A stretch of 64,000 nt of DNA from Atrichornis clamosus (Eukaryota > Chordata > Aves > Passeriformes > Menuridae): positions 186,001-250,000 of the forward strand of contig WBMZ01004771.1 of NCBI GenBank assembly GCA_013400975.1, given 5' to 3'. Below the pieces are notes generated by a model. It saw only the letters and a program-made list of their open reading frames with translations. It searched no databases and had not been told where the DNA came from. The position numbers and the translations under genes are program-made. Shown here piece by piece: positions 1 to 11,800 of this stretch. How positions within the stretch are numbered: the first letter of the stretch is position 1; each line of letters begins with the position of its first letter.

Positions 1-455
1 GTTGAGAGACTTGAATACACATTTTAAAGCAGCAAATGTGTATTAATGCAATATAAAAAAAACTTTCAAAATGTTTATCCTCTTTATTTAAAATCTGTAT
101 TGGCAGGCACTGCCTTGCTTAAGGTTTTGTACTTTTAATATGAAGAGATTGCATCCAATACATTCACTAGATAAGCATTTAATGGAAATTATTTAAATAT
201 GTTGCTGCTGGTCATGATCTTTCTCACTGAAACTCAGACATGCACAAAAAGCTGTGTATTTCTGATGAGTGATGCTCGAAACGTAATCTTCACTACAAGA
301 TTGCTTCTTAACAATGTTTTCATGTTCATGTTGCATTATGTATGGTTTCAATATGTTATGTTTGAATTGTATCTTCTGTTTTTTCTCCTATTAAAGTATT
401 TTATTTTCTGTTTGTCTTTTTGTTGCATAATAAAGGTGATCAATTCCCTTGGTGC
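1..455 (+). other. Probable 3' UTR end of an upstream plus-strand gene (RNF138 by synteny, unproven)
   Basis: This AT-rich, non-coding stretch holds a canonical AATAAA at 429-434. About 20 bases later comes a T/GT-rich tract, the usual layout of a vertebrate cleavage and polyadenylation site. No coding exon is visible. In human the gene just upstream of MEP1B, on the same strand, is RNF138, so its terminal exon is the natural candidate. That identity rests on synteny only; nothing in these bases names the gene. Confidence 0.35.
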
Positions 456-2390
456 TACTTCTTCTTTTTCAGTTTCTTTGTAAAGCTTAAATATGCGGTC
501 AGTTGTATGTCTTCACACTTGGAATTATTAGAATGGTGTGTGTGCTGCTGGAATGATGAGATGTGAGTGATGATGCATCTGTGAGCTGACAAGTTACCTT
601 ATGTCATATCTTGGGTGTTGCCAGCAAGCAAAGATGATAGGTTGGCTGAAATTTACTTCATGCATCTTTTCTCGCTTCTGTGTTTGTATGTTGCTGTCCC
701 ATATAATGTTAATAGAGAAATAACATCCTAAAAGGAGAGAGGGAAAAGGTGTATAACACTTGGGGCCATTAGCAAACCTTGTTATTTAAGGGTAGATTTC
801 CTGAGAAGATGTAATACTTTTCTGAGGAACGAATTGTCACTAAGTTTGGGCTGGTTGCAAGTTTTAACCAGCAAGGTGGCAGCTAGATGGTTTATCCTCC
901 TGCCTGGTGGTCTTGAGCTGAAAAACCTTTGGTTACTTCTTGCGCTTTTACATTCTAAGGACATGCAGCTGACAACACAGTTATGAAATCAGTTTGAAGT
1001 GTTATTTTGAATGACAGAAATGTAACAAAATGACGTAGATTTTCTTTTTGTTAATTTATTCTTTCCCTATTCTAGTTTTCTGATCTCGAAGTAAACCACT
1101 GTTTATAAGCCCTTTGTTAGAGACTTCATTTGATTTTATTTTATTACAGCAATTCATATTTTACCACTTAGAGAGAATGCATGTGATGTGTTTAGTTCTC
1201 ATTGAGTATCTTGGTTATAGGATACTTGAGCTCTGTAAAACTGCCCTTTGTTCTGCTCCAGTGTTAAGCCAGGCCTTCATTCCCAGGGAGAGAGGGGGAT
1301 TCTGGGCGCCTAGGTTGTCTTCTGACAGGTAGTCAGGGCTAGAAAGCTTTCTGTATTTGGGGAGCATTCCTGAGTCCCTCTTTTTTAGATTTGTCTTTTG
1401 AGTATGGTGAGATTTGAACAAGAGTGTCTGTGAGGACTGCTATAAAAGAGTGGATAGTGTATTTTTTATATCCTTTGTTTTAACCAGAAACAGACTCATC
1501 ATGAACACTGCTGGGAGATGTGCACTTTGCCATGTCTCATAAACACTGCCATTTGTGAAGTGACTGCAGAACCTGGCAGCTGAGGTTGCCCCTTACTGCA
1601 AGAAAGAAGAGCTACAGGGCTAAGACAAAAGCATATTCAGGTTTCTTTTAGAATTGGAGAGAATAGCAATGAAAGGGCACAACAACTACGTAGTCTGTTC
1701 TCCATACCGTGTACATTTGCTGCAGAGATAAGCTTGCTTTTATGTCCTGTTGTGGCTGTATTTGAAAACACGTAGGAGACAAAATTCAGGGCGTCTGCAA
1801 TGAGAAGGCATTTCAATAATGTTAAAACTGCCCCTTCCCAGTGAATTACCAGACTTTTACTAGGGTCAAAGCATGGACTTTTTTCTCTCATGAGTGAAGT
1901 AGGTTTGTACTGTTTCCTACAATTCTCAGACTCTAGGTCTGCTTTGGGAAGGACCAGTTTTCACCTCTGCATTTTCCAGCCCTAAACAGCCTTATTCTGT
2001 TTTACATTTTTTCCCCCGTAGTCATTATATCTCTATTTTCATTGGTACCATTAGGAAAGAGCTAAGAAAGAGAAATTTATGTTTATTACCTCACCACTCC
2101 CCACACTTTTAGGAAATTGGTGGGAAGAGGAGGAGGGAGGGAGGAGTCATCACTGCCAAATGCATTCTGTGGAATAGCATTTAATTTTATTTCAAATTTG
2201 CCCCTTAAGTACTACATTTAGGAGGTATTGCTCAGCTCTGTGAAGCTGTAGGTTATTTCCCAGGGCTTAGAGACAGAGTACTGCTTTTATGAACTTGCTT
2301 AATATTATGAGGATGTGTAGTCACTGAGAAAAGTGCTCCTCAGTGTACTTAATCTTTCTTTACTGTTGTGTTTCTGTCTCTCATTTTTTC
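456..2390. other. Intergenic, nothing recognised
   Basis: The short open frames here have no recognisable domains and no convincing splice-site pairs. There is a purine-rich patch near 2,125-2,150. I see no repeat family that I can name and no RNA gene. Confidence 0.5.
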
Positions 2391-2590
2391 ATAGAATGGC
2401 TTGGGTAGGGATCAGCCTTAAAGATTCATCTAGTTCCAACCCTGCTGCCATGGGCAAGGACTCCTTTCACTAGACCAGGTTGCTCAAAGCTCCATGCAAC
2501 CTGGCCTTGAACACTGCCAGGGATGGTGCATCCACAGCATCTCTGGGCAGACTGTTCCAGTGTCTCACCACCTGTTTTCCTCTGTTCATT
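2391..2590 (-). mobile_element. CR1 LINE 3' fragment, minus orientation
   Basis: The plus strand starts with the reverse complement of the CR1 3' terminus (the ATTCTATG-type end). It continues through the characteristic text about Cys/Pro-rich CR1 3' sequence, diverged by many substitutions. It is 5'-truncated at about 200 bp, as most avian CR1 copies are. It is non-coding and lies in intergenic DNA upstream of MEP1B. Confidence 0.85.
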
Positions 2591-5500
2591 TCCTTACAGC
2601 AGTTTTCAAAAAAATTTACACCGTGCGTTTCTCATTATTCTGTCCTTTAAAGTAGTCAGCAATGAAATGCTATGATTATATTACCTGGCTACTAATAATT
2701 GTTTCATATTCTGGGTGTTTTATGAGCTCCTTTGGCTGTGCCCTTAATACTGGGCTGGTGTAGGCCTCAGGGGCAAATACAGTAACTAAGAAGCTTAGCA
2801 CCAATAATTTCCACAGTTCTCCAGACACGTTTACTTCTATGGCTGGAGAAGTTTATATTTCTCAGAATATGTTTGTACTTGGAAAGAACCTGAAAGTCTT
2901 ACTAGATAGATTGTATTGCTTTTAAATGCATTTTAAAGCATTTACTTTGTTGGTTTTTTTAGGAGGAGTATCTGTTTTTGGGTTGGAGAGTTCAGAATAA
3001 GGTTTAAAATTAAAAACATCTCACAAAGGCCAGTTTGATGGTAATAGCACCCTTTTTTCCCCAAAAAAACTTGGATTAGGTTCTCTGGTTTTGCAGGTAA
3101 GGACAGAAGAGTGTGGATGTTTTTTTCCCAGGGTAACTACTGTGGTCCTGGTGCCGTAGAGCGTGAGATTCATGTGCTACTTCAGTTGAGAGACCAATCA
3201 AACTTGAGTAGTTTCTTTTATGAATGTTTCTTCGTTCATAATTCAAACCACAAGAGGGCACTGAATATTTTTGGGTACTCTCTATATGAGTATTTAAGCG
3301 TGATAATTCAATAAAGAGTTGTACTCTGAGACGCCATTAGATATGGGATTTCTCTCGAAATGTTTCATAAAATGTAATAAATCTCTTATGGATTCTTTTT
3401 CGGGTTAAGAGACTGGCTGGGGTCATTTCCATATACAGAAAGAATATTTGTAACCTACTTTAAAACCTCAGACTTGGAGATTTACTTGTGTTGCTTTATC
3501 ATGTGTGGCAAGTAAGCAGTGTTCCCCCCTGGACTCCACTCTGGGAAGAAGGGAGCGCTGCCCAGTTCACGAGTGAACAGAAGATGTGACACGTTCTTGC
3601 AAACGCCATTTACTTGCAAGACCTTTGCTTCCCCAAGGGCATTCTCCAGAGGCCTTCCCGGCTCAGGCGCTGCAGTGCAGGCGGGAGGCACACGGGGGCA
3701 GCTGAGGACTGATGCATTCTGTGACAGTGACAAGGGGTTAGTGCTGGTTTCTGACTTGCTTTGTGAGACTGCGCCCATGCCACCGCCCTCGCTAATCCCA
3801 TCTGCTGCAGGGGTGCGGTGTGCCAGCTGCTCCGGACGGCTGTGCTTCCTTATCCCTGGACAGCGTTCATAATAGTTTGGGGTTGCGACAGTCGTCTGGT
3901 ACGAGGAGAATTCTCCCAGGTAATGCTTATGCTCCATCATCTGGGAAAGAACTAAGCATCCCTGGAGTGTGCTTCTTCAGTGGCATGATACTTAGTGGCC
4001 AGCCACAGCCACTTTGGTAGCTGCCTATCAGTGCCAGTTTGTTTCATGCTGTAATCTGATTCATATTTACTGTAAAATCTTTGTGTAAAAACTTGTCAGA
4101 CATGATTCAGATCCTTGGGACAGGGAGAGAAGTGTAATCCCACATGAGTCGTTATTTAATTTATAAAATACTATTCTCTCGCACACACACAATGGCTAAA
4201 GTATGTCTAAAGTGGCAGTGGGCAGGAAGGCATGCAGTATTATACCCAAACTTCTGCCATTAGTGTTTTAATCTTGCTTTTTAATTTACCTGTAGCTGAG
4301 CACTGTGAGGAAACTGAAGGTCTGCTTAATTTTCTTGATAAACTCTTATTAAAAACAAATGTGTCTTGTTTGCTCCTCTGCATGAAATTGGAACACTTGT
4401 ATTTGCTATCTGGTGTAATTTTCACTTTCTTACATTGCATCCCACATGATACTTGCTAGGTTTGTAAACATTGGAGTTTTCTAACTTTAAATATTTAGGT
4501 TTTCAACTTGCAACATTCTGGCTTTGATTGAGGGTCTTATCTTGCAGGTTTATCTGACAGTTCTTATCTTCATTGGTGCTTTTTCCTCATCGGCCAAGGA
4601 GATACTATTGCAGTGTTATCTCTGTTTGGGAGATGAACTGAAAAAGTGGAACTAATTTGTGCAAGATAATGCAGGAAGCTTGAGACAGGACAAGGAACAA
4701 GCCACTATCTGAGAGTAATAGACCATCCGAGTATCCTCCTGCTCTTTCACATTTGATCTATAAGCCCTGCTGTAAGTGGGATACATAATGTTCTGCAAAC
4801 CAGCACTTTTCATGTTATGTAATGAATCCATATCACTGGAAGCTGACAAACTTAACGATCAGATAGGTTCCACCCAAATGTCAACGAGCAAGCATGAATC
4901 ACCATTGTTTGCTGAGCAGCATACAGGTGGCAAAATTATCAAAATATTTGTGCTACCTTACAAAAGTTTAACAAAACTTTTCAAATATGAAACTATTTAC
5001 CAAAAATTCTAGAAAATCACTGTATGTATAGAGCTAATTTTACTTGGGTTGATGATTCTTTGTAGTTAGCTGATCTTGAACTTAAATTTTAGAATTAAGT
5101 TCCTTCGGCTTTTAAAGGAGCATTTTTGCCTCCTATTCCTCACTCATTTTTCCCAATCTCTCTGCTCCCATTACTGTCTCTTCCCAGATTATTACCCACA
5201 GATGTTGCCTTACAAAGAAGAGTAAAAGAGGTGGTGCTTCCCATCTGCATTGGACGATGCGTGATGAATGTTCCTCCTGCAGCAAGGCAGGGGAAAGGCA
5301 CTGCAGTATCTTTATTATTGTGCTGTGGTTGTGCCCACAGGCAGCAGTGCCACTAGGAAGGCATAGAGACACCGTGCCTGTCCAGGGGAACGTGCCGTGT
5401 GCTCTGTGACGCTTTCCATCTGTCCCGTGCTCGCAAAGTGAGCTCAGCAGAAGATCCAGGCACTCACTTGCAACAGATCTGCAGCAAGCTCCACAAGAAG

Positions 5501-8247
5501 TTCTAATGTTTTTCCTTTTCATCGTTTCTACTCGTAGCATGGGGGCATGTGGGTCTGTGGGGAAAGAACTGTAATTGACTGGCAAAAACTCAGATTTTGC
5601 AGATGTCTCTTACAGTTACTCAGGGCTCATTAGATATCTTAGCACTCGTAAAAGTTGTGAAACATGTTCAAGGCAAAGAACTGCAAGAAAGGAAAAAGCA
5701 ATCAACCAGTTAAAGGCCTGCCTTTCTCCTTTGCATTTAATGTTTTTATTTTTCTTCAAACTCAGAGCTTGATATCAGGATACTGGTGGAGTCTACCTGC
5801 ACATCAAAATGTTAATGGTCCCTGACTATGTCAAGAAAGTACATGCATTACTTTTGGCTGTTATATGTTGAGGAAACTTCCCACTCTGACCATTTACAAG
5901 ACTCTCAGGCATCTCAATCTGCAAGTTGCAAGCTAAGGTACCTGGACCAGATGTATTCCTCAACATACATGCTCTGGTAACTGAGGAATAAAGACATAAT
6001 CTAAGACTGCCATTATTTTTATTCATCTGAAAATGCACACCATCTATTCAAATAAGTTGCACTACCTTTATTAGTTCATCTCAATTAATACTCAGTTATT
6101 TCCTACTGTGGGCCTCAGTCTTGGAAGTATGATATGGCTGTATTTATCTTGTAAGAAAAATGCAAGGAGTTATGTAGGAAAGCCCTTAAGGAAAATAAGG
6201 GGTAACTATATTGCCTGACCATAGACAGTAAGTCTGTGATAAAGCAAGATGTTTGTCATTGCAGAGAATGTGGTCACAAAAGCAGATAAGGTCTGTTGAA
6301 AAGATCTTCCGTGATTAGATAGAAATAAAACTTCCTGAAGACTGCCCATATATTAATCACTTTCTCCTCAATGTGTATTTAAAAAACCCATTTAGCTACT
6401 TAGTGAAATTTCTGCCAAGAACTTCTATCTTAAAAGTCCTGATGTTCTGTTATTAACATATTGTTTATTTTCCTATTGCATCTTGTTTTATTTTACCAGA
6501 CGACTGGTTGAGGTGTCAAAACTCTGAGTTTATTTAATGAAAAAGCAGCGTAAGTTGGAGTAAAAAATCAATATAGGGACTGTATTTTATAATGCGGGGG
6601 TAGCATTTAACTTTTGTGCCTTCTCTGTTTGGTGTCACTATATGCCAATTCCAACACCTTCTAATGTTTCCTTTGGGTAACTCACTTTTTAGCCAGTCCT
6701 GAGAGCAGCAATGATCATGATTTGGAGATTCACACAACCTTTCATCCCTCTATCAGCTATTGACAAGATGTTCGTGTGAGGTCCTGGTAGTGGTTCATAC
6801 ATCTTAGAAGTGGGGGTGCAGGAGCAGAGAGCAATTGTAGTGATTATTTGCATCTAAAGAGGATGAAAATAGAAAAGCAGAGCTTTAGGCTTTCTTCCAA
6901 CACCAAGTAGTAAGACCAAAATTGTGCTCTTTTGAGTTCACCATCTCTGGAAAACCCTTGTAAGGTGCTATAATCAAGGAATAACAGATGCAGCTGCACT
7001 AGCCTTTTAGTTTTCTTCAGGAGTGTATTTTTTAAGCAAGGGTTATCATAATCACCATTTTATTTACCATGTTTTAGTCCACATCACAAAGCAGTTTTGG
7101 ACTGTACAATTTTAATTCCTGTGTTTTGAAACTAAGCCTGAATATGTTCTGCAGATCCCTGCCTAACACAGTCTAGTTGTCACCACTGTCATCCAGTCCA
7201 TGGGGTCAAATCAGTGCCAGACTAAAGCAGAGCCCTTTGAGATTTGTACAGCATAGATGCCAGGTTCTTCCCACTAGATGTTTCAACGTATGGATCTGTT
7301 CCAGTTGGTTCAAAGTAGTGGATACTGTGGTCATGTCCAGTCTAACCTAGAGAGCCTTCAGAACAACCATCCTGTCTCCCAGCAGCTGGAGATGACAGCT
7401 TGCAGAATTCAAGGACGGCTGAACATGCAGAAGAAATCTTGACAAAAGAGCTTTTCAACCTACAGATATCACTGATTTGAGAACAGTTGACACCATCAAT
7501 ATTGGTGAGTAGGAGATTATAATATTTAGTCACTTTTGTAGAAAAAGACCCAACCATTATAAGAACAGCGATTCTTATATGCTATTTCTCAATGCATCAG
7601 CAGTGAAATAAGTATGGATCTGAGCAGCTATAAATGGCTTTGGTGTCCTCATTACTTAGGATCTGTCTTACTTATCGGCTCTGATACTTTAAATATAATG
7701 CAAAATGTTATTAATTTTGATATAATAATTTGTGAATCTGAATTTTCAATACAAAATCTAAATGCCATTCTTAAGTTTTATGATGGTCTATGCAAGTAGT
7801 TGGTCTGGGAAAATAAAATGTGAGCAAAACCACAAGTACCTGCAATTTAAGCATAAGAAGAAGCTGTGGCAATATCAGCACTCACTGGCAGCTAGGAAGT
7901 AGAAGAGATGATTGGAATTGAAACACACAGACAGCAGTGATAGTACAATGGTACTGACATTTAAAAAATTAATTTGTATGGAATCTTAAGTAATCCAGAA
8001 GGATACCATTATTTGAGCTGCTGACAAATGCAATGTCTCGCATATATCTGCAATAGAAATAGCTTTGCATTTTCCAAAAGCAGGATATTGAAATTATGTT
8101 GCTGACAGATTTTTTTTAATGTACACACATTTCTCATTTTCACTTTCTGTCAAAAGATGCACAATTATTAATAAATTAATGTCTTGCTTGCCAAGAATCT
8201 TGCTAGTTTTCTGTTGTTCAAAAGGTTTGAGTGCCAGCTTTATTCAC
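2591..8247. other. Intergenic, no gene recognised
   Basis: I translated and inspected this stretch without finding conserved protein segments. Two somewhat GC-richer patches (about 3,510-3,860 and 5,120-5,560) carry the longest open frames, on both strands at once. These show no domain, no family similarity that I recognise and no flanking splice signals. A short CA run occurs near 4,183-4,191. Confidence 0.5.
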
Positions 8248-8590
8248 TGAATCACAGGATGATAGAGGTGGGAAGGCACCTCTGCAGATCTCCTAGTCCA
8301 ATTCCCCTGCAATGGTGCTGCAGGGTCATCTGCAGTAGTTCACTCAGATCTGTATCTGCATAGGTTTTCATTGTCATCAAGGATAGAGACTCCACAAGTT
8401 CTCTGGGCAGCTTGTCCCGGTGCTTAAAAACACCTAGAATGAAAAAAAAACCCCAAGTTCTTCTTAAATTTAGATGGAATTTCCTATGTTTCAGTGTGTC
8501 CATTTCCTCTGTACTTCTGTTTTCTTGTTTCCATGTCATCCCATATTTCAATTTCTGTCCAGTGTTTTTTCTCACAGCAGTTCTTAAAAA
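8248..8590 (-). mobile_element. CR1 LINE 3' fragment, minus orientation, just upstream of MEP1B exon 1
   Basis: The plus strand opens with the reverse-complement CR1 3' end (GAATCACAGGATGATAGAGG) and continues with typical CR1 3' region sequence for about 340 bp. It includes an internal poly-A-like run near 8,440. It is 5'-truncated and diverged. The element ends only about 200 bp before the MEP1B start codon, so it borders or overlaps the promoter. Confidence 0.85.
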
Positions 8591-8688
8591 TAGTTGAAGT
8601 ATATGTGAGTTGTTGTCATACAGTAATGATGGACTTACTCGACAATGAAGTGCTTACTTGACAAGAAAACAGTAAGTAAGGTAGGTGA

Positions 8689-8750
8689 GTTAATCGTTGT
8701 TGGGAGGACAAAGGTTTTGATTTATGATATTTACTGTCTTAAATACCAAG
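8689..8750 (+). promoter_or_regulatory. Candidate MEP1B proximal promoter elements
   Basis: Between the CR1 fragment and the first coding exon there is an HNF1-like half site (GTTAAT at 8689-8694, with a poor second half). A CDX-like TTTATGAT follows at 8721-8728, and a weak TATA-like TTAAATA lies at about 8739-8745. HNF1 and CDX2 are known regulators of intestinal brush-border genes, the class meprin belongs to. These are motif matches only; no transcription start is visible in the sequence. Confidence 0.2.
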
Positions 8751-8794
8751 TCGGTCTAAAATTCTGTCCATACATCTGCTGACTGGAGAACAAC

Positions 8795-8857
8795 ATGGGC
8801 TTGTTTTCTGTGCCTGGGCTTCTAACTTGTCTCCTTCTTCAGGTGGTCTGGAGTCTG
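8795..8857 (+). CDS. MEP1B: MEP1B coding exon 1: signal peptide
   Basis: This exon has an ATG followed by 20 codons, then the donor GTAAGG. It encodes [20 protein letters not shown] plus Leu, a textbook signal peptide with a Leu-rich core. It ends in phase 0, exactly what exon 2 (starting Pro-Ala-Pro-Glu) needs. Mouse meprin beta has Leu-Pro-Ala-Pro-Glu at this junction. It was chosen over other upstream ATGs because only it supplies a hydrophobic leader, correct phase, a good donor and a total length that puts the zinc His at 152. The distance to exon 2 is 4.7 kb. Confidence 0.85.
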
Positions 8858-11800
8858 GTAAGGGAACAAAGAATCTATATTCTTTATATGACTAAGTAAT
8901 GCAGCTTAAGATGAGCCTGAGAGGAAAAGACAATTATGTTGATTTTGCAAAATAAGAATTCTGTTGTTGCCTCTATGGGAGAGAGAGATTTCTGTTTCAT
9001 TGGGGTCTCACAACACAATAGTGATGCTATTTTTCATAGACCTAGCTATACAGGGAAAGATCTTATCTTGTGTTCCCCATCAAACCAAAATATCCACTGG
9101 TATTCAAAGTTACCAAAACAGCAGGTCTGGGGTTAGAACCACGATAAGTATTGAAATGTATTTGACTACTCCATATTGGAATGGTGTTTGTTTTTTTTTT
9201 TTTTTGCTATAACACAATATATTTGATATTGAAATGTATACCTTTTTAGCTACTGGAATTACTTGGAAATGAATACTCCCTGTTCCTCAAACCAGCTGAA
9301 ATATTTAAGGTCAAGAAGTAACAGCTGAGGTTTTGGTATTACCTGTCTTTTGCAGTGAAATGTAGCATTTTGCTCATGTTGCGATGCTTTCTTGTAGAAG
9401 TCAGGAACTTTTGGTGATGCACAATATAATTAGTTCTGAGAACAAAAACCCTTAGGTTGTTGTAAGTTTGTTTCAGCTGTCCATAGTTTCAGGATAATCC
9501 ACAGAGTAAGGTGTTATTTTTTGTGACATTACCTAAATGCAATAACATTATATAAGTTATGCAACTTAACTATCCGGTTCCATGAATCCAGCTCCCGTAC
9601 TTGTGGGAGATGTGGCAACCTCATCTCCTTCCTCTCCACTGGCTCAGGCTCATACATCTCCTTAAGACACGCGCTCAACTTCAACTAACTTTCCCATGGT
9701 CCTCCTAGATCCCCTACTATCCCAACCCCATACTTCCCTACTATTTCCACTACCTGTTCCTCTGCCCCAGCCTTTTGGAAACTCAAGTCTCAGCCTTGTA
9801 TAGATTCCACTGCAGGCTTTGTTAAAGGCTATAGTAGGTGATGCAGGGTTGTCTCATGTCAAACTAATTCTTAATAACCGGGNGCTACTAACATTTAGAA
9901 GTTGTCTCACATCAAACTAATTCTTAATAACCGGGTCCTGTGTGAGAGAGGGGCTTCTGATCACCAGGGGTAATTATTTCATTTCCATGTGTCCTATGGC
10001 CAGAAGGAGCTTGTTTTGTATTTCTGGATGCCAATACTAAAGTTATATGGAGAAAACACTGGTAAGTTAGGATGTCTCATCCAAACTGGATGAGTACATT
10101 CCATCTGAATAGACATCCAAGCTAGCTGAGGGAGATCATCTTATGGAGATGCCAGAGCATCATGGTGGTGCCTTAGATATTCTACGGACATAAGAATTAC
10201 CCATTTGTTTCTTCTCTGGTTACAGAGTCCACTTACCTAATTTTACGTGAATACAATAGGTGAGATGTTTCCCACTTGTCCAAGATGCACTTGAATTATT
10301 TGTCAGTTAAATGTGCTCACAAGCCACAGTTGAGCCAACCATCACTGTATTTTAATTCAAATAAACCAAGTTGTCCATGTACAAGTTAGTGACTGATATT
10401 AAAAATGTTCAGAAATTTGTGTGTTTGTGTCAATTTAAAAGTAGCCTTGATTTGACTCAGAGTTCTCCTCAGTTCTCCTCAGCTAACAGAACCTTCCTCA
10501 GTATGTGACTATGAACTGTGAATCTGTTGTGTATTTGCAATACTTTCACAGACTAGAAATGAATCACAGAGTTTATCAGCCTGGTATTGAGGTGAAAGTC
10601 TCTACCATGCAAATGAGTGATACTTGTATACAGACATGCTCCTGTTGAAATTGTATTTTACTCTTGAGATTCACAGGACTAAAGACCTAGTTTTGTTGGG
10701 AACAAAGTGGAAAGAAGTGATAGAAGGGATTCCTTCAGCATAAAACATTCAGTGGCAGTTTTCAGACACTGAGGATCAGCCTGGATTTCACTGAATTGCT
10801 GAATTTGATGTTGTTCAGTCACAGACTCACATTTTGATTCATGCACCAAGAGTACCACTGTACTAAGCTACATTGATTTCAGTTTGTGACCTTTTGCTGC
10901 TTCTAGAGAAACTTTTCCAGGAGTTAGCCAGTTTGTACCTTTCTGATTAGTAGATATGGGTACATTGTAGTTTATAGTTATTGAAACTGTAGAAAAATTT
11001 TACTCCCCATTAATGGTTACAAGGGGATTCAGCATCTATGGGTGTGATTCTTCTCCATCAATAATCTTTAACATAAAAGGCAACAACGTGATTTAAATTT
11101 TTTGATATTGCAAGCTTTACTTGTAATTTTTTTTCTTCACAGAAATCTGTGTCAGAGTGGGAGTTTAAAACCAAATGAAGTCTTCAAAATGTGTGTGGTT
11201 CACTTTGACCATGTACTTTCAGCTTGTTTTACAAGCTGCACTTTCATTTCAAAACTTGAATACATGGATATTGTCTTATGCTAAGTGATAATGAACTGTC
11301 TTATGCAGTGATAATGAAATATAAAGATACGATATATGTGCAATAAAACTTTAAGATGTAGGAGGAGTCTACTGACATTTCAAATTTATGGATGGTTTGT
11401 CTGAAAAAGACACCTGCGGTTATTAAACTCTATCTATATACAGGATTTTTTTTTCTGAAGTCCCCGTCCTTATTTCTTATGGATCAATGTAAACCAAATG
11501 ATACCAGTTAATTCTGAAATGTGAGATCAAAATCAATACTTCAGCATTTGCATCTGCCCAGCTCTGGAACCAGTTTTTCCATGGAGTCAGTCACATCTCC
11601 ACAATGACACTGGGTTTTTAAGACTCACCTATCTTAAAATCTATCAAATTTTAAAAACATCCAAAATTGCAAAGTGCTGAAACAGGAGTGTTTCAGGAGA
11701 AATTCAGTCAGGAAACAGATTCTACTCAGTGTTTTCTGTAACCAACACTTCAAGGTTAAAATCCTGCCTTTAGACTGGGCAAGGACATATGTGGGTGGTA

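Noticed and set aside
3482..3940. 152-codon minus-strand frame with an overlapping 117-codon plus-strand frame
   Set aside because: Both strands are open because the patch is GC-richer; no domain, no conservation evidence, no splice context.
5133..5585. 150-codon minus-strand frame
   Set aside because: Low-complexity mix of residues without family resemblance; probably chance.
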